A DNA stretch of 64,000 nucleotides from Arthrobacter sp. ok362 (GTDB lineage Bacteria > Actinomycetota > Actinomycetes > Actinomycetales > Micrococcaceae), in NCBI RefSeq assembly GCF_900102785.1, contig NZ_FNGC01000005.1, positions 186,001-250,000 of the forward strand, written 5' to 3'. Of this stretch, positions 17,027 through 25,872 are shown piece after piece. How positions within the stretch are numbered: the stretch's first letter is position 1; the number at the start of each line of letters is the position of its first letter. The notes under the pieces were generated by a model. That model ran no database searches. It was not told the DNA's origin and saw nothing but the letters and a program-made list of their open reading frames with translations. Position numbers and translations under genes: made by a program.

Positions 17027-18718
17027 CTATCCCTTCGCGGCCACGGACTCCACCATCCATTCGGCCACCACTTTCTGGGAGATCGCTACGTCCAGGACGA
17101 AGACGCCTTCGTCATGGGTGGCGAGCCAATTCTGAAGGTGCTGCAGGTCTGCCATGGTGCGAACCTTTGCGCCGGAGGTGCCGAGGGCGCGGCCGACGGC
17201 GGCGAAGTCTACTTCGTCAATCAGCATCGCGTGATCGTGCAGCCCCTTGACGGCGTATTGGTGCAGCTCTGCACCGTACGCCGAATCGTTGAGCACCACC
17301 ACCACGCCTCTGCGGGTGGCCCGGATGAAGGTTTCGAAGTCGGCGAGGCCCATCAAGCCGCCGCCATCACCGCTGACTAGCACGGTGGTGCGCTCGGGGC
17401 GGGCAACAGAGGCACCGGCGGCGGACCCGAACCCGAGGCCGATTGACTGGAATCCACTGCCCACGAGGATCATGCCATGAGGGTCGGGGACGGACAGGTA
17501 CATGGGTGCCCAGCCGATGAAGTGTCCGCCGTCCATCACCACGGAGCGTTCCGATGGCAGGATTGCGTTCAGGGCGGCTACGACTGCCCGGGGATTCAGC
17601 CGGCCGTCCGGGCCGAACTCCTCGGGGTTCTCGCTGGGGAGGGACGAGCGGAACGCGGGGCTTGCTACTTCGGGGGCACTGTCCCGCCAAGTTGTTGTCG
17701 TGGCAGTGGCCACGCGGTCCAGCAGGCCCTCGACGAAGGGGCGGATGTCCGCCCGGATGTACTCCGCGGACGGGATGTTGCCTGGGTCCGGTTCGTTATC
17801 GATCCGGACGATCTTCGTTTCCGCGGGGAACAGGGTGCCATAGCGGGTTTGGAACAGGTTCTGGCTGGCTCCCACGACCAGGACCATGTCTGCCTGGCGG
17901 GCGATGTCGAGGCGGTGAAGTCGGGTGAAGCCGCCTGCTATGCCCAGGTCCCAGGAGCTGTTGAATGCGTTGGCTGCCATGAGAGAGGTCATGAAGAGGG
18001 CGCCCAGGCGGTCGCCGAGATGGAGAAGGGGAGCTACTGCGTCGGCCAGGAGCATGCCCCGTCCGCCCAGGATCAGCGGCCGCTTTGCGGCGGTGAGAAG
18101 TCGGGCCACCAGGTCGAGGTCGCCAGGATTGGCGGGCCACGCCCGTTTGGTGGGCATAGGTTCAAGGGGCAGGGGATCGGATGGCGGGGCCGTGGCAAGG
18201 TCGTAAGGGATGGCCAGCACCACGGGCTGGACGGTCTGCAGGGCGAGGTCGAAGGCGCGGTGGGTGATGGCCTCTGCGTTGCCCGGGCCGGCGACGAGGG
18301 TGACGACACCGGCAGCTTCTGCCGCTTTGGCCTGGTCGACGTCGAAGGGCCGGGGACCGGTGGAGGGCGCGTCCCCCACCACCAGGACCAGCGGGATCCG
18401 GGCTATCCGCGCCTCGGCGAGGGTGGTGTAGGCGTTAGTAAAGCCGGCGCCGTAGGTTGTAGTCGCTGCTGCGATGTTTCCGGTGGCCCGATAGTAGGCG
18501 TCAGCCATGGCAACTGTGGCTGACTCGTGGCGTGCGGAGGTGAAGGGGCAGCCGCGGCGCGTCAGGCGGCTGATGAGGTGGACGTTGCCGTTGCCCATGA
18601 GGCCGAACAGGTGCGCCGCGCGCTGCGCAACGACGTCGGCGACAGCGGCCGCGACATGTCCCTCGTCCGGGAGTCGTGGCCGGTCCGCGAGTATGGCTTC
18701 AGTGCTGGTGCTGGTCAT
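17027..18718 (-). CDS. Thiamine-diphosphate-dependent 2-oxoacid decarboxylase / acetolactate synthase-like enzyme
   Basis: 563 aa from ATG 18718, behind AAAGGACAACC. Three-domain TPP enzyme: N-terminal pyrimidine-binding domain with the catalytic glutamate in SARHESATVAMADAYYRATG; central domain with KRPLILGGRGMLLADAV; C-terminal pyrophosphate domain with GDGGGLMGLADFETFIRA...NDSAYG, the GDG-x(~25)-N Mg-TPP motif. It lacks the usual oxalyl-CoA decarboxylase sequence features. In this operon it would decarboxylate or ligate a 2-oxo acid made by the dehydrogenases; the substrate is unknown. Confidence 0.85.
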   Translation of the reverse strand: MTSTSTEAILADRPRLPDEGHVAAAVADVVAQRAAHLFGLMGNGNVHLISRLTRRGCPFTSARHESATVAMADAYYRATGNIAAATTTYGAGFTNAYTTLAEARIARIPLVLVVGDAPSTGPRPFDVDQAKAAEAAGVVTLVAGPGNAEAITHRAFDLALQTVQPVVLAIPYDLATAPPSDPLPLEPMPTKRAWPANPGDLDLVARLLTAAKRPLILGGRGMLLADAVAPLLHLGDRLGALFMTSLMAANAFNSSWDLGIAGGFTRLHRLDIARQADMVLVVGASQNLFQTRYGTLFPAETKIVRIDNEPDPGNIPSAEYIRADIRPFVEGLLDRVATATTTTWRDSAPEVASPAFRSSLPSENPEEFGPDGRLNPRAVVAALNAILPSERSVVMDGGHFIGWAPMYLSVPDPHGMILVGSGFQSIGLGFGSAAGASVARPERTTVLVSGDGGGLMGLADFETFIRATRRGVVVVLNDSAYGAELHQYAVKGLHDHAMLIDEVDFAAVGRALGTSGAKVRTMADLQHLQNWLATHDEGVFVLDVAISQKVVAEWMVESVAAKG

Positions 18719-18746
18719 GGTTGTCCTTTCATTGGTATGGCACACA

Positions 18747-18777
18747 GCGGTGCCCGGCTGCTTGAGCCGGGCACCGC
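18747..18777 (-). terminator. Intercistronic GC-rich hairpin
   Basis: GCGGTGCCCGGCT pairs perfectly with AGCCGGGCACCGC around a five-base loop (13 bp stem), between the transporter stop and the TPP-enzyme start. No T-run follows on the minus strand, and the downstream genes would depend on read-through. A partial terminator or mRNA-stabilising element is more likely than a full stop. Confidence 0.6.
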
Positions 18778-18794
18778 CGTCGAAGATCCTGCTG

Positions 18795-20228
18795 TTAGGC
18801 GAGGAATGGGACGATCAGCGACGTCACGAACAGGACGAGTGCTCCGCCCAGGCGGTTGGTGAGGGCGGCGAAGGGCATGAGGTGCATGCGGTTGGCGGCG
18901 CTCAGGACTGAGACGTCGCCGCTGCCGCCGGTGTCTGCCATGACCAGGCCTGGTGTGATGGATGCTTCGACGAAGTTGAACTTCACCAGCCAGCCAAGGA
19001 CGCCGGAGGTCAGGGTGGCGATGACCACGGTGCATACGGTGAGCAGGATGAACAGCGGGTTGCTCAATGAAGCGAGGACATCGGTGATGTTGATGTAGGT
19101 CAGGCTGACGCCCACCAGGAGTGCCGGGACCAGGATGGCGCCGATCAGGTCGCCCCAGTCCGCTGTGGAGTCCTCAACATCCTGCGGGAGCAGGCCGAAG
19201 ATCTTGACGGCAGCTGCTGCGATGATGGCCCACGCGTAGGGGTGCAGTCCGGGGGCGAAGGCGCCCATCAGGTTCCCGAAGACGAACAGGCTGCCGGCGA
19301 TGAGCAGGCCTTTGCCCAGGGCGATGAACGAGGAGGCGTCGCGCTTGGGCGGCAGGGTTAGCTCGTCGGAGCGGCCCTTGATGCGCAGCAGCTGGCCGTG
19401 GCCGTTGAAGCCGACGAAGAGTTGCTTTTTGCGTTTGCCGAGGCCGTTGTAGATGCCGGCGATGAGGATGCACACGACGTTGGCCATGACGACGGCGGAC
19501 ATCAGGTCCCCCATGAAGTTGGCGGAATCGCCGCCGGTTGCCGAGGCGTACATTTTGGACATCGGCAGGGCTCCAACGCCCAGGCCGCCTGCCATAATGG
19601 GCGCGGCGACAAAGAGGATGCCTTGGATGAACCCGAAGCCCGTTGCGGCGGCGATGAGCCCGACCAGGACGAACGTGGCGATCAGGCAGCCCACAACGGG
19701 GACCGCGAAGCGCGGGCCGGCCTTGAGCAGGAGGGCGCGGGGCATGCCGAGGATGGATCCGGCGATGATGCCGACGACGAAGAAGTCCAGGAAGCCGTGG
19801 CCGTCGATGAAGTTCTGGACCACGGTGACCAGGTTTTCGGGCATGAGGCCGAGGTAAGCCAGCGTGGCGGGAGCGAAGGTGCACAGGATGGTCGGCAGCC
19901 CGAAGTCGCGGACCACCGGGAAGAGGTTGCCGATCCAGATGAAGAGCCCGCCGAGGAGGATGGTGGTGGCAAAGCCGACCACCATCGTGTCCGGGAGGTT
20001 GCCCGTAATTGCGGCGGTGAGGACCAAAGCGGCGAGGACGAGATAGAGCGGGGCGGGGATACTGGCGATTTTAAACCCGAGCCTGCCGGGGTAATGGGTG
20101 CCGGGACGGGTTCCCACAGTCTTGGTGACGGGGTGTTCGATACCACCGGTGGGGCCGGGGCTTGTCTCGCTCATGGCGTCATCCGTTTGTTCTTTAGTGG
20201 TCTCCGTGGTGCGTGGGTTTGTTGACAT
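18795..20228 (-). CDS. 2-hydroxycarboxylate transporter (2HCT family, CitS/MleP-like)
   Basis: 477 aa from the second of two adjacent ATG codons (GGAGACG spacing favours 20228). About 11 membrane segments. Both GGxG re-entrant-loop motifs of the 2HCT family are present: PIMAGGLGVGALPMSKMYA in the first half and VMADTGGSGDVSVLSAANRM in the second, followed by LMPFAALTNRLGGALVL. Known members exchange or symport citrate, malate, lactate or similar 2-hydroxy acids. It defines the probable substrate class of the whole cluster. Confidence 0.9.
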   Translation of the reverse strand: MSTNPRTTETTKEQTDDAMSETSPGPTGGIEHPVTKTVGTRPGTHYPGRLGFKIASIPAPLYLVLAALVLTAAITGNLPDTMVVGFATTILLGGLFIWIGNLFPVVRDFGLPTILCTFAPATLAYLGLMPENLVTVVQNFIDGHGFLDFFVVGIIAGSILGMPRALLLKAGPRFAVPVVGCLIATFVLVGLIAAATGFGFIQGILFVAAPIMAGGLGVGALPMSKMYASATGGDSANFMGDLMSAVVMANVVCILIAGIYNGLGKRKKQLFVGFNGHGQLLRIKGRSDELTLPPKRDASSFIALGKGLLIAGSLFVFGNLMGAFAPGLHPYAWAIIAAAAVKIFGLLPQDVEDSTADWGDLIGAILVPALLVGVSLTYINITDVLASLSNPLFILLTVCTVVIATLTSGVLGWLVKFNFVEASITPGLVMADTGGSGDVSVLSAANRMHLMPFAALTNRLGGALVLFVTSLIVPFLA

Positions 20229-20318
20229 CATCGTCTCCAGAATGGTGGGAAGGAACTGTTCGGTGTGGAGGGTTTATTGAAGTGTTTTGAGGTTGAGCAG
20301 GGTTTAGCCGGTCGGGAG

Positions 20319-21191
20319 TTAGGGTGCCGGGTCCAGCAGCGCTGCGGGGGAGTGCGCCAGCACGTCGCGAGCCAGACGGACTGCGTCTGCCAGGCGGTTC
20401 TCATCGATGCCTGTCTCGTGGCCGGCGTCGTGCAGGTATTTGACGAGTTCCTCGGTGGCGATGTTGCCGTGGGCGCCGGGAGCAAACGGGCAGCCGCCGT
20501 AGCCGCCCAGGGCGGCGTCAAAGCGGACGACGCCGGCACTTGCCGCCGCGCCCGCCGTCGCCAGCGCCTGGTGGTGGGCGTTGTGCAGGTGGAGGTAGTA
20601 GGTCAGGTCTGGTTCGGCGTCGCGGACGTAGTCCAGGCTGGCCAGCACCTGCGCGGTGGGTGTGGTGCCCAGGGTGTCGGCCAGGCCGACGTCTTTGATT
20701 CCCATGTCTCTGAAGGCACGGACCACGCGAAGCAGGTACTTGGGGTCGATGCTGCCCTCGAAGGGGCAGGTGAATGCTGTGGAAATGCCCGCGAAGAAAT
20801 GGGTTTGCGGGTACCGGGCAACGGTTGCGCCGATGTTGGCGAGGGCGTCCTCGACGGCTTGTCCGGCGTTGGCGTTGCTGTGCGCCTGGCTGGCCGAGGT
20901 GACTACCTGGATGTCCTGGGCGCCGGCCCCGACGGCACGTTCGATGCCCTTTCCGTTGAGGGCAAGGCTGGTATAGGTCACGCCCTCGACTGCCGGGAGC
21001 GAAGAGACTACGTCAGCGGCGTCGGCCATTTGCGGAACCCGCCGGGGATTTACGAAGGAGGCGGCCTCGAGGCGCCTGATTCCAGCTGCGATGAGGGCTT
21101 GGGCGATTTCCAGCTTGTGGGCTGTGGAGACGATGACCGGTTCATCCTGCAGGCCGTCACGCAGGAAGACGTCGGTGATCTGCACCTTCAC
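20319..21191 (-). CDS. Hydroxymethylglutaryl-CoA lyase-like enzyme
   Basis: 290 aa TIM-barrel lyase of the HMGL family. Visible are the N-terminal VQITDVFLRDGLQDEP (catalytic Arg-Asp), ADTLGTTPTAQVLAS, the metal-binding HLHNAHHQALA, and the Cys loop GGYGGCPFAPGAHGNIATEELV. It would cleave a 3-hydroxy-acyl-CoA to acetyl-CoA plus a keto acid. Its GTG start follows the CoA-transferase stop directly, so CoA activation and cleavage are coupled. HMG-CoA, citramalyl-CoA-like or another branched hydroxyacyl-CoA are possible substrates. Confidence 0.88.
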   Translation of the reverse strand: MKVQITDVFLRDGLQDEPVIVSTAHKLEIAQALIAAGIRRLEAASFVNPRRVPQMADAADVVSSLPAVEGVTYTSLALNGKGIERAVGAGAQDIQVVTSASQAHSNANAGQAVEDALANIGATVARYPQTHFFAGISTAFTCPFEGSIDPKYLLRVVRAFRDMGIKDVGLADTLGTTPTAQVLASLDYVRDAEPDLTYYLHLHNAHHQALATAGAAASAGVVRFDAALGGYGGCPFAPGAHGNIATEELVKYLHDAGHETGIDENRLADAVRLARDVLAHSPAALLDPAP

Positions 21192-22427
21192 CTAGCGCAC
21201 CTCCTGCAGTCCGAGTTCGGCGATTTGGTCGTCGTCCATGCCCGCTAGGTCCCGGAGAACCTCATGGGTGTGTTGGCCCAGCTCGGGGCCGATCCACTTG
21301 ACCTGGCCCTGGTGACCCGGGATTTTGGGCACGACGCCCGGGAAGCGGATCAACTCAGGTTCGTCCTCGATGACCACCTCGTGGGTCTGGATCATGTCGC
21401 GGGCCAGGTAGTGCTTGTCAACGGCGATGCTGGGCGCGTCATAGACGGGGCCAGCCGGGACGCCGGCGTGGTCCAGCTTGTCCAGCACCTCCGTCAGCGG
21501 CATGCTTCCGGTCCAGGCGGAGATGGCGCCGTTAAGCTCTTCCTCGCGGGCGCCGCGGGCCTCAGTGCCGAGGAGGGTTTCGTCCTCGGCGAGGTCGTCG
21601 CGGCCGATGGCCCGCATGAGCCGTTCAAAAACGGAGTTCGAGTTTCCCCCGATGACCACCTCGAGGTTGTCCTGGCACAGGTACGAGCCGGTAGGAACGA
21701 CACCGGGCAGGGCGCCGCCGGTACGCTTGCGGATCATGCCGTAGGCGTCATAGTCCGGGACGAGGGATTCGAGGAGGCTGAAAACGCCTTCGTAAAGCGC
21801 GACATCGACCACTTTGGAGGTGCCCGTGTCCAGTCCACGGGCTTTCTGCAGCATAAGCATCAGGGCACCGATCACCCCGTAAAGGCCGGCGACGGTGTCA
21901 CCCATGCTTGCTGCCGCCCGGCCCGCGGGACGGTCCGGCTCGCCGGTGACGTAGCGGAGTCCGGCGAAGGACTCGGCAGAGCTGCCGAAGCCGGCGCGGT
22001 TCTTATACGGGCCGGTCTGGCCGTAGCCGGAGATGCGGACCATTACGAGGTCGGGGTTGAGTGCCTGCAGTACTTCCGGGCCCAGGCCCCACCTTTCCAG
22101 CGTGCCGGGACGGAAGTTTTCGATCACGACGTCGCACTGCGCGGCGATCTTCTTGACCGCCTCGAGGCCGCAATCGGAGCGGAGGTCAAGGGCCACGGAC
22201 TTCTTATTGCGGCCGATGGTGCGGAACAGCATGGACGTCGTGCCGCGGGTCTTGCGCCAGTCGCGAAGCTCATCGCCGCCGTCAGGCTTTTCAATCTTGA
22301 TGACCTCCGCGCCGAAATCGGCAAAGAGGCGGGCCGCAAACGGCCCTGCGATAAAGCTGCCAAGTTCCAGCACGCGGATGCCCTGGAGCGGGAGGGAGTT
22401 CCCCTCAAAGTGAAGTTCCTGCGTCAT
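21192..22427 (-). CDS. CaiB/BaiF family (class III) CoA-transferase
   Basis: 411 aa. It starts after AGGAAAAC. Class III CoA-transferase features: LQGIRVLELGSFIAGPFAARLFADFGAEVIKIEKP, WRKTRGTTSMLFRTIGRNKKSVALDLR, and the catalytic-aspartate region AAASMGDTVAGLYGVIGALM. It moves CoA from a donor such as succinyl-CoA to a carboxylic acid. It is the first gene of the leftward operon, 41 bp from a 15 bp palindrome that probably binds IclR. It would activate the acid imported by the 2HCT carrier. Confidence 0.9.
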   Translation of the reverse strand: MTQELHFEGNSLPLQGIRVLELGSFIAGPFAARLFADFGAEVIKIEKPDGGDELRDWRKTRGTTSMLFRTIGRNKKSVALDLRSDCGLEAVKKIAAQCDVVIENFRPGTLERWGLGPEVLQALNPDLVMVRISGYGQTGPYKNRAGFGSSAESFAGLRYVTGEPDRPAGRAAASMGDTVAGLYGVIGALMLMLQKARGLDTGTSKVVDVALYEGVFSLLESLVPDYDAYGMIRKRTGGALPGVVPTGSYLCQDNLEVVIGGNSNSVFERLMRAIGRDDLAEDETLLGTEARGAREEELNGAISAWTGSMPLTEVLDKLDHAGVPAGPVYDAPSIAVDKHYLARDMIQTHEVVIEDEPELIRFPGVVPKIPGHQGQVKWIGPELGQHTHEVLRDLAGMDDDQIAELGLQEVR

Positions 22428-22467
22428 GTTTTCCTGCCTGCGTCATTGAGTGCAAAGTCACCCCAAT

Positions 22468-22482
22468 TCCCACTGAGTGGGA
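22468..22482. promoter_or_regulatory. Putative IclR operator, leftward promoter
   Basis: TCCCACTGAGTGGGA is a perfect 7-1-7 palindrome, 41 bp upstream of the CoA-transferase start. It matches the site at 22701 in 13 of 15 positions (consensus TCCCAYTGMGTGGGA). Confidence 0.65.
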
Positions 22483-22700
22483 GAAGCTTGCCATATGGCG
22501 GATCGACGATAGCAGCGCAATGTGATGTGCGCAACAGGTCGGGGGTGGGTTCTCAGAAAGAAGGAGGAGTCGCGGCGGTGGTCGCGGCGGCGGCGGTCAC
22601 CAGGCGCGGTGGGCTCCACGTGCTGCGTCAGCTGCTCCGAAGTTCATCTTGTGAGCTAGGTCATCTTCTGCTAGCGTCTTCCCACTTAGCAAACAATCTT

Positions 22701-22715
22701 TCCCATTGCGTGGGA
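22701..22715. promoter_or_regulatory. Putative IclR operator, rightward promoter
   Basis: TCCCATTGCGTGGGA, 95 bp upstream of the rightward dehydrogenase. A further half-site TCCCACTTAG starts at 22680. The pair of related palindromes in one divergent region supports a shared regulator. Confidence 0.62.
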
Positions 22716-22810
22716 TTTGCTCGAGGGAACGCATCCGCGAAAGCGATGCTTACGCCCCCGGAGCGGACACCCTGCGCGGAAGCGCTCGTAATCAGCAAGG
22801 CAGGAAAACC

Positions 22811-23881
22811 ATGACTCACTATGACATCGCTGTCATCCCCGGGGACGGAATCGGACCTGAAGTCGTCGAAGCGGCTCTGTCCGTATTGAATGAATGCGAA
22901 GCGCGCTATGGGCTGAAGCTTAATTACACGTTCTACGACTTCAGCGCAGACCTTTACCGCCGTACAGGAAGAAAAATCACCGCTGCCGATATGGATGAAA
23001 TCGGCCAGAAGGACGCTGTGCTGTTCGGCGCGATGGGGCTCCCGGACGTGCGCGGACCGGAGGGTCTGGAACTGGGCGCCCAGGTTGAAATGCGGGCCCA
23101 CTACGGACTTTTCTCAAGCCTTCGGCCGGTCCGGCTTTTTGAGGGAGTCGAGAGCCCTGTTAAGGCGAAGGACATCGACATGCTCGTGATCCGTGAAACC
23201 TCTGAAGGAATGTTTGCCGGACTGGCGGATCATCATGAGCCCAGTGACGAGAGTGCCAGTGACCGTATGACGATCACCCGCGCCACGTGCGAGAAGCTGT
23301 TTGACGTCGCATTTTCACAGGCGCGGGCACGCCGCAAGAGGGGCACGCCGGGGCATGTGACGTTGCTGCACAAGTCGAACGCATTGCGCAGCAACGTTTT
23401 GATGGAGAAGGTTTTCGACGAAGTCGCCGCCAAAAGCCCCGATGTCGGAAGTGCAAAATACTACATCGATGCGGGATCCATGTACATGGTGACTGATCCG
23501 GAACGCTACGACGTCGTCGTTTCAGAGAACATTTTCGGCGACATCGTGTCGGAGATCGCCGCCGGCCTCGTCGGAGGTCTCGGCGTCGCGCCTTCTGCGG
23601 ACGTCAGCCTTACACACGGCGTGTTCCAGCCGTCGCACGGGAGTGCCCCGGATATCGCGGGCCAGGGGGTTGCAAACCCGGCCGCGATGATCCTGTCTGC
23701 CGCGATGATGCTGGAATGGCTGGGCGAACGCCGCGGCGACGACCTCTGCACCCAAATAGCACAGAACATTCAAATCGCCGTCGAGTCAGCGCTGGCAACA
23801 GGACCCTTGGCACGCGACTTAGGGGGACCAGCCGGAACCCAGGAAGTGCTGGACACCGTCGTAAAAGCCTTGCCGGCCTAG
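22811..23881 (+). CDS. Isocitrate/isopropylmalate dehydrogenase-family enzyme
   Basis: 356 aa from ATG 22811 (AGGAAAACC in front). Family signatures: IAVIPGDGIGPEVVEAAL, the substrate arginines in VEMRAHYGLFSSLRPVRL, VIRETSEGMFAG, the metal aspartates in YDVVVSENIFGDIVSEIAAGLVGGLG, and QPSHGSAPDIAGQG. It would oxidise and often decarboxylate an (R)-2-hydroxy acid bearing a second carboxylate (malate, tartrate, isopropylmalate or an analogue) with NAD(P). It is a different, distant member from the TtuC-like protein at 28636. Its position opposite the CoA-transferase operon suggests a pathway-specific acid. Confidence 0.88.
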   Translation: MTHYDIAVIPGDGIGPEVVEAALSVLNECEARYGLKLNYTFYDFSADLYRRTGRKITAADMDEIGQKDAVLFGAMGLPDVRGPEGLELGAQVEMRAHYGLFSSLRPVRLFEGVESPVKAKDIDMLVIRETSEGMFAGLADHHEPSDESASDRMTITRATCEKLFDVAFSQARARRKRGTPGHVTLLHKSNALRSNVLMEKVFDEVAAKSPDVGSAKYYIDAGSMYMVTDPERYDVVVSENIFGDIVSEIAAGLVGGLGVAPSADVSLTHGVFQPSHGSAPDIAGQGVANPAAMILSAAMMLEWLGERRGDDLCTQIAQNIQIAVESALATGPLARDLGGPAGTQEVLDTVVKALPA

Positions 23882-24012
23882 CTGATAGGTAGGCGGCCCC
23901 GTCGGCCCGCCGTGGCCATGACCGACTGACACCCCTCGCAGACACTCGTGTTCTGCTCACTCAGATTGTCAGGTCGCAGTCGACAGACATTGACTCAAGA
24001 AAGATGCCACCA

Positions 24013-25002
24013 ATGACATACAAGGTTCTGTTCGTAAACCCACTGAACGATTACGTCGACCGTATTCTGGAATCGACGCCAGAGGGCTTCAACGTGAAAG
24101 TAATGCCGCTATCGGCGGATGTGTCGGAAATCTGCCGTGAAGTCGCGGACGCAGATTTCCTGATCTCCGGCGTCGACGTTCCCGAAGAGGTATTCCGGGC
24201 CGCCAAGAACGTGCAGTTTATCCAATACATGAGCTCCGGCTACGGCCAGCTTCCAGTCAGCATCCTGGACGAACTGGGTGTTCCGGTGGCCCAGATGAAG
24301 ACCCATTCCATCTCTGTCGCGGAGCATGCTCTGACGTTGATGCTGACGGTGCTGCGGCGGATTCCAGCCTCCACGCAGTTGCTACGAGAAGGAAAATGGC
24401 GCCAGGACCTGGACGAGACGTCCTATTCAGAGCTGTACAACAAAACAGTCGGCATTGTCGGGCTGGGGAATATCGGCCGCTGGGTCGGCAAGATCGTCCA
24501 CCACGGTTTCGGCGCCAATGTGATCTTCTACGACAATGCCGAGATCCCGCTGACCGTGTCGGAATTGGTCCCCGCCCGCGGCGTCCCGCTGGAGGAGCTG
24601 ATGGCGGTGTCCGACGTCGTTTGCCTGAGTCTTCCCCTCGACGAGCAAACAAACAAGCTGATCGGACGGGACGAACTTGCCCTGATGAAGCGAAGCGGCA
24701 TTCTCGTCAATGTTGGTCGCGGTGAAGTTGTGGATGAGGACGCGCTCATTGAAAGTTTGCGGCAGGGGCGCATCGCAGGAGCCGGACTTGATGTCTTCGA
24801 CAAGGAGCCGCTGGATACCGGCAGTGAGCTGCTGAATATGGAACAGGTAGTCTGCACGCCCCACATGGCAGGCGTGGGCTGGGAAAACGTCCAACGCCGG
24901 ATCGCGACCGTGTGGCAAAACTTCGACGCGGTCCTCCGTGGCGATCTTCCAAGCGGAGTTGTCACGGCGACGAAGCGCGCGGCCAGCGTCTCGGCCGCTT
25001 AG
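24013..25002 (+). CDS. D-isomer-specific 2-hydroxyacid dehydrogenase
   Basis: 329 aa from ATG 24013, best spaced from AAGAAAG; ATG 24004 is the alternative. The NAD-binding domain shows TVGIVGLGNIGRWVGKI (GxGxxG). Catalytic residues are seen in order: Arg in VNVGRGEVVDEDALI, Glu in GLDVFDKEPLD, and His in CTPHMAGVG. It interconverts a D-2-hydroxy acid and a 2-oxo acid with NAD(P)H. It follows the isopropylmalate-dehydrogenase-like gene by 131 bp on the same strand, so the two are probably co-expressed. Confidence 0.9.
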   Translation: MTYKVLFVNPLNDYVDRILESTPEGFNVKVMPLSADVSEICREVADADFLISGVDVPEEVFRAAKNVQFIQYMSSGYGQLPVSILDELGVPVAQMKTHSISVAEHALTLMLTVLRRIPASTQLLREGKWRQDLDETSYSELYNKTVGIVGLGNIGRWVGKIVHHGFGANVIFYDNAEIPLTVSELVPARGVPLEELMAVSDVVCLSLPLDEQTNKLIGRDELALMKRSGILVNVGRGEVVDEDALIESLRQGRIAGAGLDVFDKEPLDTGSELLNMEQVVCTPHMAGVGWENVQRRIATVWQNFDAVLRGDLPSGVVTATKRAASVSAA

Positions 25003-25127
25003 AGTCCGTCCGGGCGGAGCCGCCGATCTTCATCAGCAGCAACGTAGCCGTGTTTGCTCCGTCAGTACTTCAAGCACCGGCTTGCGGCCAGCCCCGCCCA
25101 GCCTCGTTCAGGTTGAGGAAAGGTACG

Positions 25128-25711
25128 CTATCGGCTCATTACACAGTCGAGGGGGGAGCGAGGTGTAGGTGATCCGCGCACGAAACCCGGAACGCAGGAG
25201 TCGTTGAAGGACCCAAGCCGGTCCCTGAACTCCATCGGCGCGAGGCCGAGCTGCATGTTCAGTTCAACGTCGCCTTCGAAACCGTTCATCGTCAAGCAGG
25301 CCGCGCCAGCCGTCCCCAGGGTCAAGCGCGTACAGGTCCTCGATGACTTCCACTTGGTCCAGCAGGCACCGGACCGCCAACTCCTGGGCCACGCGGGAGG
25401 GACCGGTCCAACCGTGGATCAGCGCACCGGCCATGTCGGCGGCAATGACCAGAAACTGCTGGGCAAACCGGGCTTCGTAATTCTCGGCGTGTCTGGGCGG
25501 CAGCCCGGACAGCACGAAGCTGCCGGCAATGTCCTGCCGGGTGATGTGGGCGAGGCTTCGCAGCTCGGCGACGTCCTGGAAGAGCTGCAATCAGGACAGC
25601 AGATGCCTCCCAGCGCGCACCGGCCAGCAGCCCTGCCTGGAACAGGCACTCGTCCCGCTGCCCGGGGGCGACAACTCCACGCGTTCTACGTCTCCAGGTC
25701 ATCCCGTTCAT
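25128..25711 (-). pseudogene. Frameshifted hypothetical gene
   Basis: Three successive minus-strand frames each carry coding-like sequence. First comes MNGMTWRRRTRGVVAPGQRD then LFQAGLLAGARWEASAVL. Next is LQLFQDVAELRSLAHITRQD...GDGWRGLLDDERF. Last is FEGDVELNMQLGLAPMEFRD. The joins fall near 25590 and 25265. Merged, they would make a soluble protein of about 190 residues. The family is unknown to me, though the first two parts read as one continuous helical protein. Sequencing error is an alternative to true decay. Confidence 0.45.
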
Positions 25712-25821
25712 AGCGCTGGGGTCTTCAGGACGCAGCTTGTACCCCCGACTGCTCAATACTGATGCCGGTCAGCTCGTTTCCCGGGTGCCGGCAGCACTAG
25801 CCAGGACCTTTTAGCGCAGCG

Positions 25822-25853
25822 AACGCCCGCCTCGGGTTACCCGGGCGGGCGTT
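25822..25853 (-). terminator. Hairpin terminator after glycerate kinase
   Basis: AACGCCCGCC (25822-25831) pairs with GGCGGGCGTT (25844-25853), with further pairing in the loop, just past the glycerate kinase stop. The palindrome has a T-rich flank on the plus side and may act on both strands. Confidence 0.65.
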
Positions 25854-25872
25854 TCTGTCTTCCGCGGCGAGG

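Noticed and set aside
17027..22427. Oxalate degradation operon (formyl-CoA transferase plus oxalyl-CoA decarboxylase)
   Set aside because: The CoA-transferase and TPP enzyme superficially fit, but the TPP enzyme lacks oxalyl-CoA decarboxylase-like sequence, and the HMG-lyase, 2HCT carrier and dehydrogenases do not belong to that pathway.
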